6,527 nucleotides of DNA from CAYRFE01 sp964539615 (lineage in GTDB: Bacteria; Macinerneyibacteriota; Macinerneyibacteria; Macinerneyibacteriales; CAYRFE01), in contig CAZIJP010000148.1 of NCBI GenBank assembly GCA_964539615.1, positions 1 to 6,527 of the forward strand, in the 5' to 3' direction. How positions within the stretch are numbered: the stretch's first letter is position 1; each line of letters starts with the position of its first letter. The notes below the pieces were generated by a model, which saw only the letters and a program-made list of their open reading frames with translations, was not told where the DNA came from and did not search any database. Made by a program: the position numbers and the translations under genes. This document shows positions 1 to 5,308 of the stretch, one piece after another.

Positions 1-435
1 TTTGTGTGTCAATAGGTTGATACTTCCAGATGTAATAATTGGACGAGTCTCGTTTTTCAAAATGGTGACCGCACCTGTTGATGTCTGAATTGGAGTACTG
101 TTCAAATTATTCATAATCATATTCATGGTCATGCCTTGAAATTCAGCATCAGTTGCATCCGTTTTAGTATTGCTTGCCTTCATATAAGTTGCAAAACCAA
201 GTGTGTAATTTGACAAATTGGAGTACAACGCTTCGTTTTGAGCACGAAGTTCTGTAAATGATTGTCCACTTAATGCTCCATCTGGAAGGTTAACATTTAA
301 CGCAACACTGTCGTATGACAAAGTGACATTTTTTAATGCTTCTACTTTTTGTGCATCGGTGACCTCTTTTTTACATGAAGATGAAAAAAGAATAACCAAC
401 GACAATACGAATAAGGATAATGTGATTTTTTTCAT
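1..435 (-). CDS. N-terminal part of a putative lipoprotein (runs off left edge)
   Basis: This reading frame starts at the ATG at 435-433 and stays open for 145 codons to the first base of the window, so the C-terminus is missing. Residues 1-3 (MKK) and a hydrophobic stretch at about 4-17 are followed by SSSC with Cys21, a lipoprotein (type II) signal peptide with Cys21 as the expected lipidated residue. Mature protein begins CKKEVTD and is rich in Asn, Ser and Thr, with no membrane segment after the signal, so it should sit in the periplasm or be anchored in the outer membrane. I do not recognise the family. The start lies 42 bases downstream of the sufD stop on the same strand, so it may be read through from the suf operon or from a weak promoter in that gap. 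The gene call is firm because signal, lipobox and open frame agree; the function is unknown. Confidence 0.85.
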   Translation of the reverse strand, partial: MKKITLSLFVLSLVILFSSSCKKEVTDAQKVEALKNVTLSYDSVALNVNLPDGALSGQSFTELRAQNEALYSNLSNYTLGFATYMKASNTKTDATDAEFQGMTMNMIMNNLNSTPIQTSTGAVTILKNETRPIITSGSINLLTHK

Positions 436-459
436 AATTTTAATTTTTTTATAAAAGTA

Positions 460-493
460 CAAAATAATATTGATAAACTAGAGTTTCGACAAA
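460..493 (-). promoter_or_regulatory. Weak candidate promoter for the lipoprotein gene
   Basis: Read on the minus strand, TTATTTTG at 467-460 matches seven of eight positions of the Bacteroidota -7 element TAnnTTTG, and a TTTG at 493-490, inside the last codons of sufD, could act as the -33 element. The 22-base spacing is somewhat long. It would give a leader of fewer than 25 bases before the ATG at 435. The alternative is simple co-transcription with sufD. Confidence 0.25.
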
Positions 494-1875
494 TCAATTT
501 CAAAATTAAGATGAGTCTCATCGGAACAGTGCAAAACGCATTGATCGCAGATAGTCAACTCACCACTTAAACGTTTTGAAACCATATTATCTATCTGATC
601 TTTAAGCGCATCTATTTTTACATGATTTACCACATCCATAGCAAATGCATAGAGAAGCAACATGCGGGCATTACGCTCACAAATTCCTCTGGAGCGCAGA
701 TAGAACAATGCTTCGGGATCCAACTGTCCAACCGTGGCTCCATGGCTGCATTTTACGTCGTCGGCATAGATTTCCAAAAAAGGTTTCGTATTGACCACCG
801 CCGTATCGGTTAAAGCAATGTTTTTATTTGATTGGAATGCCTGCGTTTTTTGTGCATCACGATGAACGATTACGTGGCCATTAAATGACCCCGTTGCCTC
901 GTCGTCGATGATTCCCTTAAAAAGCTGATTGCTTCTCCCATTTGGCTTTAAATGATGAACCAAGACGTAATTATCAACCTTTTGATTACCATCAACCAGA
1001 TATAATCCCATAATATCTGATTCGCAATACTCACCATCGAGTTTTACAATGGTATTATTTCTAGAAACACCAGCATTGAATGTGATCGTATTTGAAGTAA
1101 AACGACTCTGAGCTGCTTGTTGCACATACACGTTGTTGATCAATGCCGAGCGATCGTCCTTATTTTCGAGTTTGTAATACTCAACTCCAGAATTTTCACC
1201 TACCACGATTTCGGTCACCGTGTTTATGAATGTTTTGCCAAATTTGATGGAATCGTCACAATGTACCAATTTCAATGATGAATTTTGTTCTGTGATAATC
1301 AGATTTCGGCTCTGAATCAGTAAATTTTGATCGGTATTCACCAGACTAACCACTTGCATCGGCTTGGTTAAATGGATGTTTTCTGGAACATAAACAAAGA
1401 ACCCATCTTGCATAAAAGCCGTATTGAGGGCGGTTAAAGGATTCGTTTCGTCGTGGCTGTATTTTGCCAAATGTTTATTTACAATTTCCGGAAATTGTTC
1501 ACGGGCTTTTGCAAGGCTACCGACAATAGTACCATCTGGAAAAGTAGTTAGAGGGGCGTTCTTGTGAACATACCAACCATTTAACAGCGTAAACATATAG
1601 GTGTCAAAATTGTGCACTTTGCAAGTAAAATAGCTCTCCACTGGATTGTATGGCTGTGGTTCGAGCGCAATATCATATTGCTGATCGATGGCCATTCTTA
1701 AATCGGTATTTTTCCAATGCTCCATCCCATGATTAGGAAAACCTTGCGCAACAAACTGAGTCATCGCTGCCTCTCGGATCTCTTTTAACTCAGGGTTGTC
1801 ACACTGAGACAAAGTTGCTATATTTTTGTGATAAAGCTTTATCAGATGATCTTTTAAATCAAAAGCTTGTTCCAT
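478..1875 (-). CDS. sufD: Fe-S cluster assembly protein SufD
   Basis: This 465-residue protein is the SufD subunit of the cytoplasmic SufBC2D scaffold, which assembles Fe-S clusters de novo with sulfur delivered by a SufS-type desulfurase. The SufBD beta-helix core is recognisable: the segment VKCSHGATVGQLDPEALFYL near residues 375-393 is a SufD hallmark, and His378 in it corresponds by motif to the conserved SufD histidine (His360 of E. coli) at the SufB-SufD interface. A helical N-terminal domain precedes the core, including the MEHWKNTDLR motif near residue 51. The start at 1875 follows the sufC stop by 21 bases, so the two are clearly co-transcribed. Unusually, the last 25 residues or so carry a cysteine/histidine cluster, CDQCVLHC at 443-450, plus His455, beyond the usual end of the SufD core. 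Identity is certain from sequence plus operon context. Confidence 0.97.
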   Translation of the reverse strand: MEQAFDLKDHLIKLYHKNIATLSQCDNPELKEIREAAMTQFVAQGFPNHGMEHWKNTDLRMAIDQQYDIALEPQPYNPVESYFTCKVHNFDTYMFTLLNGWYVHKNAPLTTFPDGTIVGSLAKAREQFPEIVNKHLAKYSHDETNPLTALNTAFMQDGFFVYVPENIHLTKPMQVVSLVNTDQNLLIQSRNLIITEQNSSLKLVHCDDSIKFGKTFINTVTEIVVGENSGVEYYKLENKDDRSALINNVYVQQAAQSRFTSNTITFNAGVSRNNTIVKLDGEYCESDIMGLYLVDGNQKVDNYVLVHHLKPNGRSNQLFKGIIDDEATGSFNGHVIVHRDAQKTQAFQSNKNIALTDTAVVNTKPFLEIYADDVKCSHGATVGQLDPEALFYLRSRGICERNARMLLLYAFAMDVVNHVKIDALKDQIDNMVSKRLSGELTICDQCVLHCSDETHLNFEIDLSKL

Positions 1876-1896
1876 AATAATTTAATTTTGAATGAA

Positions 1897-2655
1897 TTAC
1901 TTAAGTTTTAGCTCCTCTTTGATCCAATCGTACCCTTTAGCTTCCAACTCGAGCGCCAACTCTTTGGTGCCAGTTTTCACGATTTTTCCTTCGTATAGAA
2001 TGTGAACAAAATCTGGAACGATATAATCCAACAATCGCTGATAATGCGTAATTACAATGGTCGCATTGTCTTTGGAACGAAGTTTTTGTACCCCAGTTGC
2101 CACTATTCTCAACGCATCGATGTCCAACCCAGAATCAGTTTCATCCAAAATTGCCAATTCAGGTTCCAGCATGGCCATTTGGAAAATCTCATTTCTTTTT
2201 TTCTCACCACCCGAAAAACCTTCGTTCACGGAGCGATTGGTCAGTTTTGTATTTAATTCCACCACTTTTTTCTTCTCTTCCATAAATGCCAAGAACTCAG
2301 CAGCAGTCATCGCTTCTTTGCCTTTGTATTTACGAATTTCGTTGATGGCCGTGCGCATAAAATTGGTGATACTAACACCAGGAATTTCTACAGGATATTG
2401 GAAACCGAGGAAAACTCCTTCACGGGCACGATCTTCCACCGCCATCTCCAACAAATTTTTTCCGTTGAAAAGGACGCTTCCTTGCGTAACCTCAAAAATA
2501 TCACGACCAGCAATTACTGAAGCTAATGTGCTTTTGCCAGTTCCGTTGGGACCCATTATGGCATGTACTTCCCCGTGATTGACCGTCAGGTTAACACCTT
2601 TTAAAATCTCTTTGCCTTTTATTGAGGCATGTAAATCTTTTATTTCGAGCAACAT
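1897..2655 (-). CDS. sufC: Fe-S cluster assembly ATPase SufC
   Basis: This 252-residue ABC-type ATPase powers the SufBC2D scaffold. Two SufC copies bind the C-terminal helices of SufB and SufD, and ATP-driven dimerisation opens the SufB-SufD interface for cluster building. All nucleotide-binding motifs are intact: Walker A GPNGTGKST (35-43), Q-loop Gln86 in LGFQYPVEIPG, the SufC-specific signature SGGEKKRNEI (148-157), Walker B with the catalytic Glu172 in LAILDETDSGLD, and the switch His204 in VITHYQ. There is no transmembrane segment, as expected for this soluble ABC protein. The start at 2655 gives the usual short N-terminus MLLEIKDL; only an A/T-rich leader precedes it. It lies 408 bases from sufB, which is unusually far for this operon, and 21 bases before sufD. 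Confidence 0.98.
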   Translation of the reverse strand: MLLEIKDLHASIKGKEILKGVNLTVNHGEVHAIMGPNGTGKSTLASVIAGRDIFEVTQGSVLFNGKNLLEMAVEDRAREGVFLGFQYPVEIPGVSITNFMRTAINEIRKYKGKEAMTAAEFLAFMEEKKKVVELNTKLTNRSVNEGFSGGEKKRNEIFQMAMLEPELAILDETDSGLDIDALRIVATGVQKLRSKDNATIVITHYQRLLDYIVPDFVHILYEGKIVKTGTKELALELEAKGYDWIKEELKLK

Positions 2656-2733
2656 ATATTTATGTATTTTATTATTTATATCTTTTTTATTCTATTTTTA
2701 TATCATTTAATTAAAAGTCTTTCTTCCGTTTAA

Positions 2734-2794
2734 CCACTAAGACATTTATCTACCAGTTTGCTAGGTAGACTAAGGGCACTTAGATTCACTAAGG
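2734..2794. repeat. CACTAAG-type repeat block with a small inverted repeat
   Basis: The block contains CCACTAAG (2734-2741), GACTAAGG (2768-2775), CACTTAG (2777-2783) and CACTAAGG (2787-2794). Between the first two lies a perfect 6-bp inverted repeat, TCTACC (2749-2754) and GGTAGA (2764-2769), with a 9-base loop. It resembles dispersed intergenic repeats of the type CACTAAGGCACTAAG found in various bacterial genomes, but that comparison is from memory and unconfirmed. Confidence 0.5.
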
Positions 2795-2828
2795 ATTTTA
2801 CTATTAAGCCCAGACCTCTCTGCTTTCT

Positions 2829-2862
2829 CTTTATAAACTTTCAACTTTATAGACTTTCGACT
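2829..2862. repeat. 34-base direct repeat, copy 1 (tandem 16-mers)
   Basis: After a leading CT, this unit consists of two related 16-mers, TTATAAACTTTCAACT (2831-2846) and TTATAGACTTTCGACT (2847-2862), followed by a third partial unit TTATGGACT (2863-2871). It matches copy 2 at 3032-3065 in 33 of 34 positions. Confidence 0.9.
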
Positions 2863-2877
2863 TTATGGACTGTTTTT

Positions 2878-2899
2878 AAGATGTCGCTGCTACGCAGCT
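2878..2899. repeat. Hairpin-forming 22-base repeat, copy 1
   Basis: The 22-base unit contains the perfect inverted repeat GCTGC (2886-2890) - TAC - GCAGC (2894-2898), able to form a short GC-rich stem in the sufBC transcript. It is identical over all 22 bases to the copy at 2928-2949, exactly 50 bases away. Its GC-rich core stands out sharply against the AT-rich surroundings. Confidence 0.9.
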
Positions 2900-2927
2900 T
2901 GATTTATGTATTCTTTTTTGTACTACA

Positions 2928-2949
2928 AAGATGTCGCTGCTACGCAGCT
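2928..2949. repeat. Hairpin-forming 22-base repeat, copy 2
   Basis: Perfect second copy of the unit at 2878-2899, in the same orientation, with stem arms GCTGC (2936-2940) and GCAGC (2944-2948). The 28 bases between the two copies are AT-rich and show no gene. Confidence 0.9.
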
Positions 2950-2990
2950 AAAATATCTAATAATTGGCTTCCTCTAATCTCTCTTCGCGC

Positions 2991-3018
2991 AACTCATAAC
3001 TCATAATTTATAACTTAT
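2991..3018. repeat. Four tandem 7-base units
   Basis: AACTCAT, AACTCAT, AATTTAT and AACTTAT follow one another without gaps. The first two are identical, and the others differ from them by two bases and one base. This is a degenerate microsatellite-like run. Confidence 0.8.
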
Positions 3019-3031
3019 ATCTTTGTATTCA

Positions 3032-3065
3032 CTTTATAAACTTTCAACTTTACAGACTTTCGACT
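3032..3065. repeat. 34-base direct repeat, copy 2, fused to the sufB stop codon
   Basis: This copy repeats 2829-2862 with a single difference (C at 3052 where copy 1 has T). It again contains two 16-mers (3034-3049 and 3050-3065). Its last two bases, 3064-3065, are part of the sufB TAG stop codon (complement of 3064-3066), so the repeat abuts the coding sequence with no gap. Confidence 0.9.
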
Positions 3066-4509
3066 AACCAACACTTCCTTCCAAACTGATTGCCAGAAGT
3101 TTTTGAGCCTCCACGGCAAATTCCATAGGCAACTTATTCAAAACCTCTTTTGCATATCCATTTACAATCAAACCAATGGCGCTTTCGGTGTCGATACCAC
3201 GTTGATTGCAATAAAACAGTTGATCTTCAGAGATTTTGGAGGTGGTTGCCTCGTGTTCAATCACCGAAGATTTGTTCTCACTTTTGATGTATGGCCAAGT
3301 GTGTGCACCACATTTATCGCCCATTAACAGGGAGTCACATTGTGAGAAGTTTCTTGAATTTTCAGCTTTTTTACCCATTCTTACCAGACCACGATAGCTA
3401 TTATTGCTCTTTCCAGCAGAAATTCCTTTTGAGATGATGGTGCTTTTTGTGTTTCTTCCCAAATGAATCATTTTGGAACCGGTATCAGCCTGTTGGTAGT
3501 TGTTGGTCACCGCCACGGAGTAAAACTCACCCACAGAGTTGTTTCCCAACAGAATGCAACTTGGATATTTCCAAGTAACAGCAGAACCCGTCTCCACTTG
3601 TGTCCATGAAATCTTTGAATTATCCCCTTTGCAGATTCCTCGTTTGGTGACAAAGTTATAGATTCCTCCTTTTCCATTTTTATCGCCAGGATACCAATTT
3701 TGAACTGTTGAATATTTGATTTCGGCATCTTTCATTGCAATCAATTCAACAACGGCGGCATGCAACTGGTTTTCGTCACGTTGCGGAGCGGTACAACCCT
3801 CCATATAGCTCACATAAGCCCCTTCATCGGCAATCAACAAGGTGCGCTCAAATTGTCCTGTATTCGCAGCATTAATTCTGAAATAAGTGGAAAGTTCCAT
3901 TGGGCAACGAACCCCTTTTGGAATGTAGCAAAACGAGCCATCAGTAAAAACGGCTGAGTTCAGGGCTGCAAAATAATTATCTCCTACTGGAACCACTGAA
4001 GCCATATATTTTTGCACCAATTCAGGATGTTCCTGTATGGCTTCGCTCATAGAACAAAAAATGATTCCTTGTTTTGCTAATGTATCGCTAAATGTAGTCT
4101 TTACAGAAACACTGTCGATTACGGCATCTACGGCCACACCTGTAAGCATTTTCTGTTCATCAAGAGAAATTCCAAGTTTATTAAAGGTCTCTAAAAGTTC
4201 TGGATCAACTTCATCTAAACTCTGTTTTTCCTTTTTTTTAGGAGCGGAGTAATAGATTATATCTTGATAATTAGGTTTTTGATAAGTCAAATGAGCCCAA
4301 TTTGGTTCTTTCATCTCGAGCCACTTCTTAAATGCTGAAAGTCTAAATTCAAGCATCCACTCCGGTTCGTTCTTTTTTGCAGATATAAAACGGATAATAT
4401 CCTCATTAAGGCCTTTAGGTGCTGAATCTGTCTCTAAGTTTGTATAGAAACCATACTTATAGTCGCCTTCGGTTACATCACGTAAAACATCGTTACTATC
4501 TTCTGCCAT
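3064..4509 (-). CDS. sufB: Fe-S cluster assembly protein SufB
   Basis: This 481-residue protein is the central scaffold subunit of SufBC2D, which accepts sulfur and builds the nascent Fe-S cluster. The N-terminal region contains the SufB-typical EPEWMLEFRLSAFKKW (near 48-63), and the beta-helix core includes SFCYIPKGVRCPMELSTYFR and MEGCTAPQRDENQLHAAVVE. The C-terminal stretch HEATTSKISEDQLFYCNQRG carries Cys434, and LPMEFAVEAQKL carries Glu463; by motif these match the E. coli SufB Cys405 and Glu434 implicated in cluster assembly. Length and ends are normal for the family (terminal SLEGSVG). It is the promoter-proximal gene of the operon. The start at 4509 lies about 35 bases downstream of a candidate promoter. 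Its stop codon overlaps a repeat copy, and the next gene, sufC, is 408 bases away. Confidence 0.98.
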   Translation of the reverse strand: MAEDSNDVLRDVTEGDYKYGFYTNLETDSAPKGLNEDIIRFISAKKNEPEWMLEFRLSAFKKWLEMKEPNWAHLTYQKPNYQDIIYYSAPKKKEKQSLDEVDPELLETFNKLGISLDEQKMLTGVAVDAVIDSVSVKTTFSDTLAKQGIIFCSMSEAIQEHPELVQKYMASVVPVGDNYFAALNSAVFTDGSFCYIPKGVRCPMELSTYFRINAANTGQFERTLLIADEGAYVSYMEGCTAPQRDENQLHAAVVELIAMKDAEIKYSTVQNWYPGDKNGKGGIYNFVTKRGICKGDNSKISWTQVETGSAVTWKYPSCILLGNNSVGEFYSVAVTNNYQQADTGSKMIHLGRNTKSTIISKGISAGKSNNSYRGLVRMGKKAENSRNFSQCDSLLMGDKCGAHTWPYIKSENKSSVIEHEATTSKISEDQLFYCNQRGIDTESAIGLIVNGYAKEVLNKLPMEFAVEAQKLLAISLEGSVG

Positions 4510-4546
4510 TCTTGTTGTAATTTAGATTAATTTCAAATACTACACA

Positions 4547-4573
4547 CAAAAGTAAAAAAAGTTCTGTAACCAA
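4547..4573 (-). promoter_or_regulatory. Candidate suf operon promoter
   Basis: On the minus strand TACTTTTG (4554-4547) is a perfect match to the Bacteroidota -7 element TAnnTTTG. TTG (4573-4571) lies 16 bases upstream as a possible -33 element, a slightly short spacing. Transcription would start near 4541, leaving a leader of about 30 bases to the sufB ATG. Confidence 0.5.
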
Positions 4574-4599
4574 GCACATAAATTTTACTTAAAGTTCCA

Positions 4600-4623
4600 C
4601 AAATGTAATAATTGTTACATTTG
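4600..4623. promoter_or_regulatory. 24-base palindrome, candidate Crp/Fnr-type operator
   Basis: Arms CAAATGTAA (4600-4608) and TTACATTTG (4615-4623) are perfectly complementary. The six-base centre TAATTG adds two more symmetric pairs, so 11 of 12 pairs match. The core TGTAA-N6-TTACA has the same spacing as the Crp/Fnr-family site TGTGA-N6-TCACA and also fits GTA-N8-TAC. Its centre lies about 70 bases upstream of the predicted sufB start point, a position used by upstream activators, and it is shared with the divergent small-peptide gene. Each arm also contains a TAnnTTTG octamer pointing outwards (TACATTTG), so a pair of divergent -7 elements is an alternative reading, although no -33 partner is visible for either. 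Confidence 0.5.
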
Positions 4624-4636
4624 ATGGTTAATGATC

Positions 4637-4662
4637 TTGTGATGGTTTATTCTCTTATTTTG
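4637..4662 (+). promoter_or_regulatory. Weak candidate promoter for the 28-residue peptide gene
   Basis: TTATTTTG (4655-4662) matches seven of eight positions of the Bacteroidota -7 element, and TTG (4637-4639) lies 15 bases upstream. The match and spacing are both imperfect. It would give a leader of roughly 75 bases carrying the small palindrome at 4707-4724. Confidence 0.25.
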
Positions 4663-4706
4663 TAATTTTTAAATTTCAAAACAACCAATTAAATAAATAA
4701 ATTGTC

Positions 4707-4724
4707 TTTATTTCAAGAAATAAA
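4707..4724. repeat. 18-base palindrome upstream of the small peptide gene
   Basis: TTTATTTC (4707-4714) and GAAATAAA (4717-4724) form a perfect 8-bp inverted repeat around a two-base centre AA. A two-base loop is too tight for a good RNA hairpin, so a dimeric protein-binding site is a better explanation than RNA structure, though A/T-rich chance symmetry is possible. It ends 18 bases before the ATG at 4743. Confidence 0.4.
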
Positions 4725-4742
4725 CCATAAAACAGATGAATT

Positions 4743-4829
4743 ATGAAAACTAAAGTAGTATTAATGTGGTTGTTTTACGTTGGATTATTGGCTGCAATGT
4801 ATACAATAATTTATTTATTAAAGTTATAA
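4743..4829 (+). CDS. Small single-span membrane peptide (28 aa)
   Basis: This short gene encodes a basic N-terminus (MKTK) followed by about 22 hydrophobic residues including WLFYVGLLAAMYTIIYLL, and ends with KL before TAA. That is the form of a single-pass inner-membrane micropeptide, like the small accessory subunits of respiratory oxidases and transporters, although no family is recognised. Support for a real gene comes from context: it stands alone, divergent from sufB, with palindromic sequences upstream and a strong intrinsic terminator starting 24 bases after its stop. The leader has no Shine-Dalgarno sequence, normal for this phylum. It could instead be a chance frame within the leader of a small RNA ending at the terminator. 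Function unknown. Confidence 0.6.
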   Translation: MKTKVVLMWLFYVGLLAAMYTIIYLLKL

Positions 4830-4853
4830 ATCAGTATATAAACAATCTCAGGG

Positions 4854-4887
4854 AAAGAGCTTCAAATTAGATTTGGGGCTCTTTTTT
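4854..4887 (+). terminator. Strong intrinsic terminator
   Basis: Arms AGAGCTTCAAAT (4856-4867) and ATTTGGGGCTCT (4871-4882) form a 12-bp stem (ten Watson-Crick pairs and two G-U pairs) with loop TAG, extendable by two A-T pairs. A run of six T (4882-4887) overlaps the 3' arm. It ends the transcript of the small membrane peptide and insulates the tRNA gene downstream. Confidence 0.9.
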
Positions 4888-4920
4888 ATTGCATCAATCT
4901 AATAGGAAAAATAATTATGC

Positions 4921-4950
4921 TTGTAAAGTGGTGCTAATTTTGTAATTTTG
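4921..4950 (+). promoter_or_regulatory. Promoter of the tRNA-Arg gene
   Basis: TTG (4921-4923) is followed after 19 bases by TAATTTTG (4943-4950), a perfect Bacteroidota -7 element TAnnTTTG with good spacing. An identical TAATTTTG octamer lies directly before it at 4935-4942, so the -7 box is tandemly doubled. Transcription would begin about 10 bases before the tRNA. Confidence 0.65.
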
Positions 4951-4967
4951 TACTATCATTTCAAAAT

Positions 4968-5039
4968 GGCCCTATAGTTCAATGGATAGAATAAAAGTTT
5001 CCTAAACTTTAGATTCAGGTTCGATCCCTGGTGGGGCTA
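4968..5039 (+). tRNA. tRNA-Arg, anticodon CCT
   Basis: A full cloverleaf can be drawn by hand. Acceptor GGCCCTA (4968-4974) pairs with TGGGGCT (5032-5038) using G-U at two positions. The D stem GTTC pairs with GAAT, and the anticodon stem AAAGT pairs with ACTTT around the loop TTCCTAA. The T stem TCAGG pairs with CCTGG around TTCGATC, and the variable loop is 4 bases. A5039 is the discriminator, and CCA is not encoded. Anticodon CCT reads AGG arginine codons. The stems are intact despite the duplication of the gene's 3' half 296 bases downstream. Confidence 0.92.
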
Positions 5040-5040
5040 C
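5008..5040 (+). repeat. tRNA 3' half, intact copy of a duplicated attachment-like sequence
   Basis: This stretch, from the anticodon stem to one base past the discriminator, recurs at 5304-5332: 14 identical bases (5008-5021), four bases absent from the other copy (CGAT, 5022-5025), then 15 identical bases (5026-5040). Direct repetition of a tRNA 3' end is the classic footprint of integration at a tRNA gene. Confidence 0.85.
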
Positions 5041-5062
5041 AAAATATATATCGAAAATTCCC

Positions 5063-5308
5063 ATGATAACAATATATGCCCATAAAAATCAAATTAATAA
5101 TGAAATATACGTTGGTATTACCTAGGATTTATATATTCGGTTATTAGATCACAATAAAGGTAAAAACAGATATACCAAAGCGTTTATGCCATGGACCGTT
5201 TTTTATAAAGAAGACTATCCAAATTATGAAACAGCAAGAAAACGAGAAAAGGAACTAAAATCTACAACAGAAAAACGCTTTTTAAAGAATAAACTTGCAA
5301 AAATTTAG
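5063..5308 (+). pseudogene. Small GIY-YIG nuclease-domain protein, interrupted by an in-frame TAG
   Basis: Read through, the frame gives 81 codons with one stop, TAG at 5123-5125 (codon 21). The N-terminal TIYA (3-6) and YVGIT (16-20) are the two halves of the GIY-YIG motif. They are followed by DLYIRLLDHNKGKNRYTKAF, with the conserved Arg26 and His30 region, and by YETARKREKELKS containing the conserved Glu and Lys near 62-65. Length matches the stand-alone UvrC-N-like GIY-YIG proteins common in Bacteroidota. The stop falls directly after the YVGIT motif and separates it from the catalytic Arg. No other frameshift or deletion is seen, so the loss is a single recent substitution, a sequencing error, or a read-through stop. 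The final codon and TAG stop (5306-5308) lie in the duplicated tRNA fragment. The gene starts 23 bases after the tRNA and is probably co-transcribed with it. Confidence 0.8.

Larger units (their letters stand above)
2656..3063. other. Repeat-filled spacer between sufB and sufC
   Basis: This 408-base gap inside the operon holds no credible gene. It is a mosaic of short repeats, listed separately: a CACTAAG-type repeat block, two copies of a 34-base unit made of tandem 16-mers, two copies of a hairpin-forming 22-base unit, and a run of four 7-base units. The 80 or so bases next to sufC (2656-2730) are simple A/T-rich sequence with no clear promoter. Short open frames crossing the region have no recognisable protein features. 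Confidence 0.8.

Noticed and set aside
622..813. A plus-strand open frame opposite sufD
   Set aside because: Antisense to a firmly identified gene, with no signal, motif or plausible start context.
2057..2578. A 173-residue plus-strand open frame opposite sufC
   Set aside because: It lies entirely antisense to a well-supported sufC, and its serine- and proline-rich sequence is typical of a shadow frame.
2886..2898. An intrinsic terminator between sufB and sufC
   Set aside because: The stem is only 5 bp, and on the operon strand it is not followed by a T run, so it is not a convincing terminator.
2878..2949. A CRISPR array
   Set aside because: There are only two repeat copies, no third unit and no cas genes nearby; the 28-base gap alone is not enough.
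2758..3006. An 82-residue plus-strand open frame in the sufB-sufC spacer
   Set aside because: It runs straight through the short repeats, and its sequence simply translates repeat DNA; no protein family features.
3507..3728. A 73-residue minus-strand frame inside sufB
   Set aside because: Same strand but wrong frame within the conserved SufB core; a shadow.
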